The notes beneath the pieces were generated by a model. It saw nothing but the letters and a program-made list of their open reading frames with translations. It was not told the origin of the DNA and made no database searches. DNA of 64,000 bases from Stenogyne calaminthoides (taxonomy: Eukaryota > Streptophyta > Magnoliopsida > Lamiales > Lamiaceae). The DNA is taken from the NCBI GenBank assembly GCA_037126765.1, contig JBBCBC010000033.1, positions 6,524,085-6,588,084 of the forward strand, given 5' to 3'. Numbering within the stretch: position 1 is the first letter of the stretch; every line of letters starts with the position of its first letter. The position numbers and the translations under genes were made by a program. Positions 1 to 10,759 of the stretch are shown piece by piece.

Positions 1-600
1 CCTTATTGGAAAAAAAAAATACTCACTACCCACTTTTGAGACAAATATACCCTTAAAAGTAGATAGTGATTTTTGTGTTAAGATTTTTTGGGTTGTTCGT
101 TCCAAAGAAAATTGGTCGTTCCAATCGTTCGTGTAGTCATTTTGATTGATCTGACGGTCGGTCCATAGTCATTCCGATTGTTCGGGCTAGTCGTTCCAAA
201 ATCTAAAATACAGGGTGAGTGATGGATATGGAGCATGTGGATAAATATTTTTTTTAACAAAATTACATGAGTCATTAAATTGTAAAATATGTATAAAACC
301 TTTTTTTTTAATAGAATTGCGTAGAATATTTTTTTCTATCAAAATGGATATTTAAAAGGAGAGAGAGAAATTTTAAGTCAATCAGGTGGTAACAAACATC
401 TTGACATTTGTCTAAAGTCTAATACTTAGTCATAATGATACCCACTAAGCCTTCATTATAACCAAAATTAGACGTGACAAAAACAAATGAAAAATAAACG
501 TTTTATCCTAAAAATAAAATGAATTAAATTCCCAGACTGTCTCTGCCCCACCTCCCACCACATTCCATCAGTACAGCCAGAATAAACCCGTTCCCAATTT
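1..600. other. Intergenic, no gene seen
   Basis: AT-rich sequence upstream of the TPR gene. Short open frames here have no recognisable domain and no coding character. The first 200 bases contain repeated variants of 'gtcgttcc' and 'cgttcgtg' but no clear terminal repeat. I see no gene in it. Confidence 0.6.
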
Positions 601-610
601 AAAAAGAAAA

Positions 611-620
611 TATAAAATAT
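611..620 (+). promoter_or_regulatory. Probable TATA box of the TPR gene
   Basis: The motif TATAAAATAT lies about 340 bases before the ATG at 960. It is followed by a pyrimidine-rich stretch (about 660-690), as is common around plant transcription starts. Two AAACCCTAA telo-box-like motifs lie in the presumed 5' UTR at about 838-846 and 921-929. Assignment is by position and motif only. Confidence 0.4.
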
Positions 621-959
621 AAAAACCGAAAAATGGAAATTCATTTCAGAGAGCAGAGGCCTTTTTCACTCTTCTTCTCTGTCTTCCACGATCCTAATCC
701 AACCAAGATTATCGCAGATACACTCCCACTTCATCTTCAATCAACGAATGATTACGAATTTGAAATTTCGGAAGGAGCTCTATTTAATTCGTTGTTTCGT
801 TAATTGTAGTTCCGTAATTTCCTCTCTTCGTTTCTGAAAACCCTAATTTAGAGCCCTTTGTTCGCGATTTTGGTTATCCTAAATCCAATTTCGGGAATAT
901 CTGCTCGCAATTCTGATTCAAAACCCTAAATTGAGCTGAAAAACCTGGTGAATCGAAGC

Positions 960-3377
960 ATGACGACTCGAGGGAGCAGATCGGAGAAAGTGAAGCGAAT
1001 ATTCCAGCAATTCGACGCGAACCGCGACGGCAGTTTGAACCGGGAGGAGATGGCGGCGTTGGTGGTGGCGGTGAACCCTAGGGTTAAATTCAGCGAGGAG
1101 CAAATCAACGCAATTCTCGACGAGATTTTCCGCACGTACGGCGAGTACATCGACAATGAAAAGGGGCTCTCCTACGACGGCCTCCTCCGCACATACGACG
1201 ACGGCGCCGGCGACGTCGATCGGGATTTCGACGCGCTCGGCCTCGAGCTCAAACCGTTGGAGGACAAAAACGGAATTTCGCAGGCGTCCGAAGAAGCGGC
1301 GTCGTCTTCATCTGTTGCAGATGAGCGCGTGATGGAGCCCCATAAGAAGCAGCGTACTGCGGCGTGGGCTGCTTCGCCTAACCACGGCATTGTGTTCGAT
1401 GATACATGGAAACTCGTTGATGATCTGGAGACTTCGATCAAGAGGCTGAAAACGAAACTGATGAAAGATGGGAAGTTGAAGAATGATAATTCGGATGTTT
1501 TTTCAGATCCTGGATGGTCTAGGGAGCTTGGTCCATCGACTGAGATTTTGGATAAGAAAGTGAGTTGGGATGATTCAGGGCCCGATTATGCAGCTTTTGT
1601 TAAAGAGTTAGGTGTCTTGAGGTCGCGGGCTGATAGGGCCCGGTCTAGAGCTGAGGCTTTCGACGGGCAAATGGCCATAGGTCGTGTTTTGTATGAGCAT
1701 CATCTGTTTAAGGAGGCTTTGGTGAGTTTCAAGAGGGCGTGTGAACTCACTCCGTTTGATGTGAAGCCACATTTTAGAGCTGGGAATTGTTTGTATGTTC
1801 TTGAGAGGCATAGTGAGGCTAAAGAGGAGTTTCTTCTTGCATTGGAGGCGGCAGAAGCTGGGGGGAATCAGTGGGCGTATTTGTTGCCTCAGATTCATGT
1901 GAATTTGGGAATTGCATTAGAAGGTGAAGGGATGGTTCTTAGTGCTTGTGAGCATTATAGGGAAGCTGCTATCTTGTGTCCCACTCATTTTCGGGCTTTG
2001 AAGCTTTTAGGAAGTGCTTTATTCGGCGTTGGGGAGTATAAGGCAGCTGTGAAGGCCTTAGAGGAGGCTATTTACATGAAGAACGATTATGCAGATGCAC
2101 ATTGTGATTTGGCTTCTGCTTTGCATGCTATGGCTGATGATGAAAACGCAATAAAGGAGTTTCAAAAGGCGATCGATCTAAAACCGGGCCATGTGGATGC
2201 TTTATACAACTTGGGAGGATTGTACATGGATATGGGTAGGTATCAGAGGGCGTCGGAGATGTACACTCGGGTTTTGGGAGTGTCGCCAAAAAATCATTGG
2301 AGAGCTCAGCTGAATAAAGCCGTCTCTTTGTTAGGAGCTGGAGAAAACGAGGAAGCTAAGAAGGCGTTGAAAGAAGCTTTGAAAATGACGAACAGGGTCG
2401 AACTGCACGATGCTATATCACACTTGAAGCAGCTTCAGAAGAGGAAGCTGGGTGGAAAGGGTAATGGCGGCAACGCTGAGTCAGCATTCATCACTGTGGA
2501 GCCCACAAAGTTCAGGACTGTGGGTGAGAAAACGACCTTGAGGCCTGAACTGGCCATTGCTCTTGATATTCGGGCCTTTCAGAGGATCACTAGATTGAAT
2601 CGGTGTGAAGTTGAGAAGATAAAGAAAGAAATGAGCGAAGGAGACGTCCCAATCTCGTACTCAGGAAGTGGTGTGCCTGAAAAGTCGATACGGAACGCTT
2701 CATTGGAAGTAATACTTCACAGGTTACTTAGTTTTTTGAAGGCCGAAACTTTTGTAGGAGCGGTTAAAGCTATAAACCAGAAGATCCTCTCCGTGTTGGA
2801 TGAGTCAGAATCGGGGAGGGTAGATTTGGGAATGTTCTTTGCTATAATTGCTCCACTCTGTGGTGGGACTGCAGATAAACGGAAGCAAATTGCATATGAA
2901 TCTTTGCAATGGAGGCCCGTGAATGAAGGAAATACACAGATAAATAAATCTGATGCACAGAGATACATTAAACTATTGAGGGCCATCTACATTCCCACAC
3001 ATGGGATAAGTGAAATGTTGGAAATTCATGGAGAAACGGATGGCTCGTTGTTTTCGTTTGAAGAGTTTGTAGCCATGTTTGATGATCAAGAATGGGGGTT
3101 TAGTATCATGTCCACTTTACTGAAGCTGGAAAACGGGGACAGGTGTCGACACGGGAGCCATGTTTGTGGGACTTGTCGGTATCCAATAATCGGGTCCCGT
3201 TTCAAGGAGATGAAATCGGGCTTCAGCTTGTGTGCTCAGTGTTACAGTGAAGGGAAAGTGCCTTCTACTTGTAAGCAAGAGGAGTATAGGTTTAAAGAAT
3301 ATGTGAATGAAGCAGAAGCTGTGAAGGATAAGTGCTTGTGGTTTGGTTCTAAAGGCTCATCTGCTAAGGGCTCCTAA
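960..3377 (+). CDS. EF-hand and TPR repeat protein with C-terminal ZZ-like zinc finger
   Basis: Intronless reading frame of 805 codons. The frame is open slightly upstream through a GTG at 948, but the first ATG is at 960 and gives the family-typical N-terminus, so that start is chosen. Residues 19-30 form a canonical EF-hand loop (D19, N21, D23, G24, S25, L26, E30), preceded by an amphipathic helix. Residues of about 233-485 are a tandem TPR array with typical W/L/G/Y/A/F/A/P spacing. A second, weaker EF-like stretch lies near residues 695-715. Residues of about 728-770 carry Cys/His pairs (RCRHGSH, CGTC, CAQC) and the IGSRFK motif of ZZ-type zinc fingers. The architecture and length match the plant calcium-binding tetratricopeptide family (Arabidopsis At1g05150/At2g32450, about 808 residues). 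The calcium-sensing scaffold role is inferred from domains; the biochemical function of the family is poorly known. It is complete, with no frameshift. Confidence 0.95.
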   Translation: MTTRGSRSEKVKRIFQQFDANRDGSLNREEMAALVVAVNPRVKFSEEQINAILDEIFRTYGEYIDNEKGLSYDGLLRTYDDGAGDVDRDFDALGLELKPLEDKNGISQASEEAASSSSVADERVMEPHKKQRTAAWAASPNHGIVFDDTWKLVDDLETSIKRLKTKLMKDGKLKNDNSDVFSDPGWSRELGPSTEILDKKVSWDDSGPDYAAFVKELGVLRSRADRARSRAEAFDGQMAIGRVLYEHHLFKEALVSFKRACELTPFDVKPHFRAGNCLYVLERHSEAKEEFLLALEAAEAGGNQWAYLLPQIHVNLGIALEGEGMVLSACEHYREAAILCPTHFRALKLLGSALFGVGEYKAAVKALEEAIYMKNDYADAHCDLASALHAMADDENAIKEFQKAIDLKPGHVDALYNLGGLYMDMGRYQRASEMYTRVLGVSPKNHWRAQLNKAVSLLGAGENEEAKKALKEALKMTNRVELHDAISHLKQLQKRKLGGKGNGGNAESAFITVEPTKFRTVGEKTTLRPELAIALDIRAFQRITRLNRCEVEKIKKEMSEGDVPISYSGSGVPEKSIRNASLEVILHRLLSFLKAETFVGAVKAINQKILSVLDESESGRVDLGMFFAIIAPLCGGTADKRKQIAYESLQWRPVNEGNTQINKSDAQRYIKLLRAIYIPTHGISEMLEIHGETDGSLFSFEEFVAMFDDQEWGFSIMSTLLKLENGDRCRHGSHVCGTCRYPIIGSRFKEMKSGFSLCAQCYSEGKVPSTCKQEEYRFKEYVNEAEAVKDKCLWFGSKGSSAKGS

Positions 3378-5009
3378 CTTTGTGATCTTTAGTTGTTGAA
3401 ATTAGTGTGAATTATTTAACTTTGTGGAATGTTTTTAGGGGTTTTTTTCTGCCTTTTGTACACTATGATTTGAATCTGAATTCTTTGTTTCATTTTTGGC
3501 ATTCATTGTTGAGGCTTGTTCAATATTGCTACAGTTGCTGTATGTGACTGTATTTGACTTTGAGCTGTGTCTCTCTGTAATAATCTGTGTACATGTTTGT
3601 GTTAATTTGTTGAGTTTGTGATCTCTCGTTATGTGTGTCTTGTTTGACACTAGAGATTTGTATATTAAGACATTGTGGATGTTAGTTGAAGGAGAATGTT
3701 CTTGCAGAGCCTTGGGTGTTTATAGTATTCCACAGATTGCTTATATTTACAATGGATAAAAACTCATATGCCCAAATTATGCTTCGTCTCATGTAAGTGT
3801 GTCTCATTTACAATAAAATTCAACCAATATTCCTGGCTCAGAGGTAGGTGATTTTTCTTATTTGCTTTTTTTATACAATTTTTTGGGAGGAGGAAATAAT
3901 TCTATTCTCCTTGATTCCGGTTGAATGAGTATACGAGTCCCAAATACAGGAAAACAAATCCCGTAATGTGATCCAACGATTTTCATACTGCACAACACTA
4001 CATTAGGCCAGGGGATCTACTTTCCAAATGGAGTCACTGAAAACATTCTATGTCAGTCCAAGGTAGAGTAATCCATCCCATGTCAGTCCCAAAGCTAAAA
4101 TCCACAAACACAACTCATCAATTAACTCATTTGACTTGTCCTTACTCCTTATTATACTACTTTCTCCATACTCCTAACTCCTAAGTAGACTTGGTGCATG
4201 TTTGGTTGGATGGTTTAGAACCATGGAATGGAAATACAATGCAAGATGACCGTTTGGCAAAAAAGAATCATTCCTTCAAAGTTGGATTCATACCTCTAAC
4301 AATAAATTTCAAATAAGTTGGTTTTGAAATTTCAAATTTTATTCATTTAAATAGATTTAAAATAAAACTGATTTTTTGTTTAAATAAAAAATTAAAATTA
4401 ATCTTTCGTTCATAATTAAAAGTAATTTTTTAAAGAAAATTTATTTCATTAAAAAAAAATTGGGTAAACCAAGCATCATCAATAGTAATGACAACGACGG
4501 ATATCGAAACCAACAAATAATAAAAACCTGCTTAAATAATGATTAATTGTGATAGTGGTGAGCAGAGTCGAATCCACCGAGATTGATAAATAGACTTTAC
4601 CCTTCTAATATTATATATGTACAAAGACGAAATTAAAAGGAAAATTTGAATTTTGTGAATGAAAATTAAAATGAACAATAATAAAAGTAAAATAGAGGAG
4701 ATTCGAAATATTAAAATATCCAGTCAAAGGTAACTTTAGAAACGGTTCACATAATTGTTCATCAATGAAAAAAATGAATCTTTTTATATAAATTAATGGA
4801 AAATTCTCCTGTGCATTATTTGCACCCATTTAAAATTAGTGCAATTGAGTTTTTTTTTTTTTTTTTTTTTTCTCAGTTTTTTTTGTAGGTTTTTAATGTC
4901 TAGTCGGATATATATTTCCACGTGTCATGTAAAAAATTACTCCCATTTTTCATTTTTGACGAAAGGATTTATCATTTCTAGCGGATTCTATTTGAAGAGA
5001 AATACCCAA
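3378..5009. other. TPR gene 3' UTR and intergenic region
   Basis: T-rich sequence right after the TPR stop is probably its 3' UTR, but I cannot place one clear poly(A) signal. A segment near 3755-3815 (aaaactcatat, gtctcatgtaagtgtgtctcat) resembles the repeat at 13895-14043. Sequence at about 4195-4300 (gtgcatgtttggttgg) resembles the end of a plant hAT-type MITE, but I could not find a matching far end. A poly-T run sits near 4850-4871. No gene is seen. Confidence 0.5.
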
Positions 5010-5017
5010 TATAAAAA
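5010..5017 (+). promoter_or_regulatory. TATA box of the SC35 gene
   Basis: TATAAAAA lies 93 bases before the SC35 ATG, with a pyrimidine-rich start region after it. An AAACCCTAA telo-box is at 5043-5051. Telo-boxes of this kind are common in the 5' regions of plant genes for translation and RNA-processing proteins. Seen as motifs; function is inferred. Confidence 0.6.
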
Positions 5018-5102
5018 GCCTTTTTCTCTACCATATTTCCCGAAACCCTAATTCGTTCCTCCCCCTTATCTTCTTCTCGCTCGGCGCAGTGAGATCCAAG
5101 CA

Positions 5103-7547
5103 ATGTCGCACTTCGGAAGATCCGGCCCGCCCGATATCAGAGATACCTACTCTCTCCTCGTTCTCAACATCACTTTTCGTAATCCCTCACCCTCTATCAC
5201 TATTTCTGCTTCGATTTTTCCACTACTTTTTATAATAATTGTTAATTTACAAATTATGATTGCCTTTTTCAGGTACTACTGCGGACGACTTGTTCCCCCT
5301 CTTTGATAAGTATGGAAAAGTTGTTGATGTGTTTATCCCCCGAGACCGGAGGTAGATGATTGTATTTTGTTTTGGATTTCGTCTTTATAATTGTAGCAAA
5401 ATTAACTTTTGTAAGTGTTTATTTGGGATATAATTGTTTTTGGATTTTTTTATGTTTGTTTTTTAATTCAAATTTTGTTTTGATTGTGAAACCACGGTGT
5501 TAAATTTTTTGGGCTCTGTTATTTTGGTTTGCGATGTATAAATACCTCACTCTTGAAAAGCTTTAATTTTCTTGTTCCATTATTGAATTGTAGTGCTATT
5601 TCATTGCGTTTCATGTTCTTTTAAGATTATATGGATACATATGATGGTTGATACATGTATGAAGTTTATCTTGTGTTTTAAGCTCTTGACTTGTATTATT
5701 TTATCAGTTGCAAGAATTGTAAATCAATTCTTATAGATTTTCCTTTTGATTTATTTTGAACAAATGTTTGAAATATGTTTTGTTGTATGCTCTTTTAAAT
5801 CAGGACTGGAGACTCGAGAGGCTTTGCATTTGTGCGGTACAAGTATCAAGATGAGGCCAATAAGGCTGTTGAAAAGCTAGATGGTGAGGGGGAGAATTTT
5901 CGATTGTTGGCTATTCATTATAAATTTAATACTTTCTCATTTGACATCATGATGTTATGCTGTCTTATGCAGGAAGAGTTGTTGATGGGAGAGAAATAAT
6001 GGTTCAATTTGCTAAATATGGACCAAATGCAGAACGAATGTATGTTTGGTTCACTGCTCTACCCCACTAGTGTTAAAATTATGAAGTTGCATGAGGTTTT
6101 GATAAGTTTTGCTAGGTTGTGTTTGTATTTTAGTATCTGTGGATGGATTTGAAATCAATAGTAGCAAATGCACTTATCATGGTTTGGGTTGACATGGATT
6201 TGAAAACTACCACTTACAGTCTGAAGTAATATTTAAGTGACGGGTGGATTTAAATCCTCTCTTATATAGGTCAATTTGTAGTCCAGTCATTTCAAACACT
6301 TGCATTTCAAATCCTTCTCCAAAAGCCAACTTAGTTTCCTGTTTGCATGTTGTAGAATGACATTTCTATGGAATAACTCGATTTGTGGTTTTTAGCAGTG
6401 ATAAAGGTAGAATTGAGGAACCTGTTTACAGGTCCAAAGGCCGGTCAAGGAGCCGTAGTCCTCGGCCAAGGTAAGATACTCTGCTTTTAGGCTTATACTC
6501 ATGGAAATGAATGCTTACATTTACATTTGCTAGTTTTTCTCTTATGAATTGGTTTTTTGGTTCTTATAGCATGATTTATTTGTAATTAGTTAAAAGAAGA
6601 ACAAAAGTTGTTCCTTTTAAATGACCGTGTTGTGTGCTGTTAAGTCAAGATTGCCTCTTTACTTTATGATTATCAATTTACCACGGTTGATAATGAAGTA
6701 AATGTGAATATTTAGGAGTCACCGGGATAGGGATTCCGGGAGGAGAAGCGACAGCAAGAGTAGGGGTAGAAGTGACCGTGAACACCGTGGCAGGCACAGA
6801 GATTATCGTAGTAGGAGCAGGTCTCGAAACCGAAGCTGTAGTGTAAGCCCTGGATATCGCAGAGAACGTGGAAGAGGCAAATATGATGATGACAGGCGCA
6901 GACGAAGTCGCTCTTATGGAAGGTAAATCTTTAACATCACTGTATACGTCTCTGAGCTATATACTTATAGGCAAATACTTCTATGCACCAATTGCTCCAT
7001 GCAACTCAATTGCATTTTTAAATGATATTATTTGTTTTACTAAAAGATATACAATATTAGTTGTTTAATTGAACAGCATTAATTGTGCACTAATTGCACG
7101 GTGTAACTAGTGCACCTGAGTGTTATATCACTCTATACGTTTAACATGATCTCTGATTAAGTTTTTGGTGTTTATGATAGTGCTTCTCCTGCCCGGCGGA
7201 GTCTCAGCCCGCGTAGGAGTCTCAGCCCACGGAAGAGTCCCAGCCCGCGTAGGAGTCCAAGCCCGCGAAGGAGTCTCAGCCCTCGGAGGAGTCCCAGTCC
7301 ACGGAGGAGTCTATCTCCGAACAAAACACCTTCTTCTAGGGGTGCAAGTCCTGATGTGAAGATTCACAAAGCACGATCAACCAGTCCAAAGAGTGTTTCT
7401 CCTCGCGATCGTCGTGATTCTCGAAGCGCATCTCCACGTTCTCCGGCTGATGTAAGTATTTGAATCCTCTGCAAAGTTCTAATTGTTGCAGAAATGTGAA
7501 GTTTTATTCATTGTGGCGTATGTTGATTTTTTTTTTTTCAGGATTGA
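5103..7547 (+). CDS. SC35: SC35-type serine/arginine-rich splicing factor
   Basis: Eight coding exons, all with GT-AG borders in correct phase: 5103-5178, 5273-5351, 5804-5883, 5973-6039, 6399-6470, 6716-6922, 7181-7451, 7542-7547, giving 285 residues. The N-terminus (MSHFGRSGPPD) and the single RRM (about residues 16-94) match plant SC35. RNP2 is LLVLNI at 18-23 and RNP1 is RGFAFVRY at 57-64. The C-terminal RS domain starts near residue 112. Exon 7 contains a run of six-residue repeats of the S-L/P-S-P-R-R type encoded by near-identical 18-bp units (about 7199-7320). SR proteins of this kind bind exonic enhancers and recruit U1 snRNP and U2AF in nuclear speckles; that is family knowledge. 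The Arabidopsis protein is slightly longer (about 300 residues), the difference lying in the RS tail. The last exon holds one Asp codon and the stop. Intron 6 carries a small repeat (6970-7133). Confidence 0.95.
6970..7133. repeat. Small intronic repeat, MITE-like (copy 1)
   Basis: The sequence lies in SC35 intron 6. It begins 'ggcaaatacttctatgcacc', which also occurs at 35030 in the SH3 gene, and ends with a 'gagtgttatatcactc'-type terminus. The interior carries 'attagttgtttaattgaac'-type runs shared with copies at 35030-35148, 35805-36032 and 37905-38072. Boundaries are approximate. It is probably a short non-autonomous DNA element. Confidence 0.5.
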
Positions 7548-7894
7548 AGAGACGGAGGCTGATTGATTAATCTTTTGCTGTGATCAGTCATGTGATCATC
7601 GATGTGGTGGTTGCTGTAATGAATTTCCCCGAGTTTGTCCAAAGATTGAATACCTTTCTGTTGTAGTGGATCTATTTTCATGTTTGATGTTCTACTTTAA
7701 TGGGTTGGTACCAATCTAAACTGTTACCTATCTTAGGTGGATTGTTTTTTCTTTTCAACTTTTTTTGTTTCTCCAGTTAACTTTTGTGTTGGATCCTATT
7801 CTCAATGTGATACTCGTTCAACATTTTACTCATATGAGCCCTTTACCCTGCCTCATATAGTTTACCTCTGGGATGGTAGTTGCTGATTGACAAG
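7548..7894. other. 3' UTR and downstream region of SC35
   Basis: T-rich sequence after the SC35 stop, plausibly its 3' UTR. I see no other gene in it. Confidence 0.5.
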
Positions 7895-8036
7895 ATGATG
7901 CAGCAGCTGTTGGTGCTGTTTTTACATGATGCAGCAGCTGTTGATGCTGTTTTTACATGATGCAGCAGCTGTTGATGCTTTTTAGATGATGCAGCAGCTG
8001 TTGGTGCTGTCTTTAGATGATGCAACATGCTGTTTA
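7895..8036. repeat. 31-bp minisatellite, about 4.6 copies
   Basis: Tandem units begin at 7895, 7926, 7957 (29 bases), 7986 and a partial one at 8017. Each starts atgatgcagcagctgttg and ends tgctgttttta. Units differ by a few substitutions and one 2-base deletion. The array lies about 350 bases downstream of the SC35 stop, so it could be in a long 3' UTR or just beyond it. The open frame on the opposite strand is only a by-product of the 31-bp repeat and is not called. Confidence 0.9.
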
Positions 8037-9979
8037 TATATTGCCTGTTGATTGTTATGATTTCTTGCCGATGAGTTCCAGTTTTGTCTGCACTGACCAT
8101 GTCATGTTTGGTAAGGTAATACTAACATATTATATACTAGAATGACATTGGAATTTCTTAGGCCGTGTTTTCAAACTGAATTGAACAGTGCAGAATCACT
8201 TTTTTTTTCAAAGCTGGAAAAGAGCTGATTCTGGGACTGGAATCTTGTTTGCAAACACCACCTTAGTATACCCTGAGTCCTGATTTCTACTTACCATGAT
8301 TTCGGGAGTTTAATCTGTGATTTGGACAATGATCATTTGATGTCGCTGGAGTATAAGAACTGGCATGGCTGGTGCTACTGGCTTATTGATGTTTTCTTTG
8401 CCCGGTTTACTTGTGAGTTGTTACTATGCCTGGGATTAGAGTGGTAAGATATTGTGGATTTGTGCACTTTTTTGCTCCTTAGTGTGTGTTTTCCAGAATA
8501 CCTAATGCTGATATCAGTTGCTCTGTTACAGCACTTATGATCGTTGCTGTAGCTGTGTGAGCTGATAGCCAATACTCTTGTAGATGGGTTGTTGCTGATA
8601 GCTATAGAAACTGATGCTGCATTTTTGATGAATGGTTTTACTAGCTGTGTTGCTGTTGGATGCATGGACGTGTTTTTTTTCTCTTTTAATTTAGGTACTA
8701 ATATGTTAATGTCTAATTTCTTTTTGAGATGTCCAAATTTTGCTGTGGGTCTAATTCACTTGGTTTCTCTGTTATGAAGACTTATTTCCTTGAATTTTTT
8801 ACTTCATATAAAATTAAAATGTAAGTGGTCTGGTCACTTGTCGTTCACTTTGTTGTGTATAATCTTGTCTGAGTTTAGTACATAGTATTTTAATAGTGTT
8901 GTCTATTTTTTGTTATTGGAGTTGTTTGGCAAGTGGTATCTGCAGTGGAGACATTTACCTCTTCTCTTTTAGCAAAGGTGAAGTTTCTGTAGTTTTCAAG
9001 GTCTGGTTATTTGTACAAACTTCTAGTATATTTTGCAAGGTCTGGTTATTTTCATGCGCGGGTTTATTTGTTTTTCCATTTATTTTAGGTTTATGGTAGG
9101 GTTAGGTTATTTGGTGGCCTGGATAATTTTTTTGGCATGTAGATTGAGTTATAACATAAACATGTGGTTTTGATTTACCTTAGCTTTGCCATTATGAAAA
9201 CTGGAAAATAATCAATATTACGTAATCATAATCGACAGTTTCTCGTTTTGTAATGTTGCATTTCCTGAACGATGATGGATGTAAATATTGAGCTTTGTGA
9301 ATGTGTATTTTTGTCTATTGCACTCAATTCATGCACAATGAATTGCCAGTTAAAAGATTAAATTAAGAAATCAGGTTACATTTAGGAATAAACTATAACG
9401 TTGTATGAAATTTAATGTTTCAAATAAAAATTGGAAATAAATAAGCAATCATCAACTTCTGGAGGAAATTTCGTCATTGTATAGCGTGCAACTTGCAAGC
9501 TTGTTTGCATTTGCATTAAAGAATTTGAGGATGAATTTGAAAACCGAGTCATATAATTTGTCGTAACATTTATAATAATCTACTTTCATTTGAACCAAGT
9601 TTTAATGGATATTCAGATTTGTTGTCACATTTGTTATCCCGGAAATTTGTTGTCATATAAAGTAAGCTTTAGATAATAAAGTAGGTGTAGTTGGTTCAAG
9701 CTAATTGGGGTCCTGAAAATGCAAATAGTAATCTGTGTAGGTACTTGTTTGTTGGGACCAATCACTCTTCTTCATTACTCTTTACAACTGGTTGTTCGTT
9801 TTTGTTTAATGAGGTCTCAATTAATTGATTCTCATTGAGTTTGAATTGATCACAACTTGTTTAGGACAAAAACTCATATAAAATGCAAGTTTTTTATTAG
9901 TATTTAAAATTTAATTTTTAGACAAATCACACCCACTTTTTTTCAAAAAAATGAATATGAAAAGAAAGAGTTAAAAGCG
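8037..9979. other. Intergenic, no gene seen
   Basis: T-rich and moderately low-complexity sequence. Open frames are short and lack recognisable domains. A local repeat of 'aaggtctggttattt' occurs twice, near 8998 and 9038. Otherwise I see nothing I can name. Confidence 0.5.
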
Positions 9980-10723
9980 TCTCTTAAGAAGAGATTTTTT
10001 TTAGGGTTCATTTTTCTCCTCAATTCAAATATGTTTTAAGTGTTGCATGTTTATCTGAATTCCTCAATAGATAACAATTAATAATAAAGGTGATTATGTT
10101 TGTCAATCTCCATGATTTTGAATTAATTGCATGGTGATTTCTTATATAACTTCCATCTCAAAAATTGTTTTTTAGCTTTTAATGTGTACTACTACCCCAC
10201 TAACTCAAATTAGGAACCCTTTCGATAAAAGAATATGTGACAACCAATGTTTTTGTACAAATATACATTAAAAAATTGTGAGAATTAATCGATAAAAGTA
10301 ATTGCACTTTTAATTTAAAATTATTTAAAAATCTTTTTTGATGCTGGTTTCGAAAAAAAAAAAAAACTTTTTGAATGAAATCATTATCCTACAATTTTTA
10401 TTATTCATTTAAAATTGATAAAACTTCATTTTTTGAAATAGCTATCACGTCAGGAAAAAAAAAAAAAAGTGGGCCATTTTTTGGACCATTTAGGCCTTGT
10501 TTCTAATCTCATATATATAAAATAGAGGAAAAATATATCTATCATAAAATAGAGAGTCACTTTAAAAAATTATTTTATCATTTTAAATAAATTAATTTGT
10601 ATAATTAAATAACCCTCGCTTTCAGATTAAATTAACTTACGGTTGCAAAAAAACGGTTTGAAAAAAAAAAATAGGATGAATAAATTTGTTAGTAAGTTCA
10701 TCTTTTGCCAAGAATGTTGTACC
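9980..10723. repeat. Diverged direct repeat, left (short) copy
   Basis: This copy starts 'tctcttaagaagagattttt' and ends 'gccaagaatgttgtacc'. The same start and end frame a longer copy at 10760-12000, and about a dozen blocks of 20-80 bases occur in the same order in both. The left copy lacks many internal segments of the right copy, so it is about 500 bases shorter. No coding content is seen. Confidence 0.8.
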
Positions 10724-10759
10724 AAAAGTTAAAAACTAAATAGTTGGCACTGAGGGAGT

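Noticed and set aside
948..959. GTG start for the TPR protein
   Set aside because: Plant nuclear genes start at ATG. The ATG at 960 matches the family N-terminus.
7165..7359. 64-codon frame rich in GV repeats over SC35 exon 7
   Set aside because: It is an alternative frame of the RS-domain repeats.
7895..8036. CRISPR-like array
   Set aside because: The units are directly tandem with no unique spacers, and this is a plant genome.
7843..8100. 85-codon minus-strand frame with repeated AAASS-type units
   Set aside because: The repetition is the 31-bp minisatellite. No start context or homology supports a protein.
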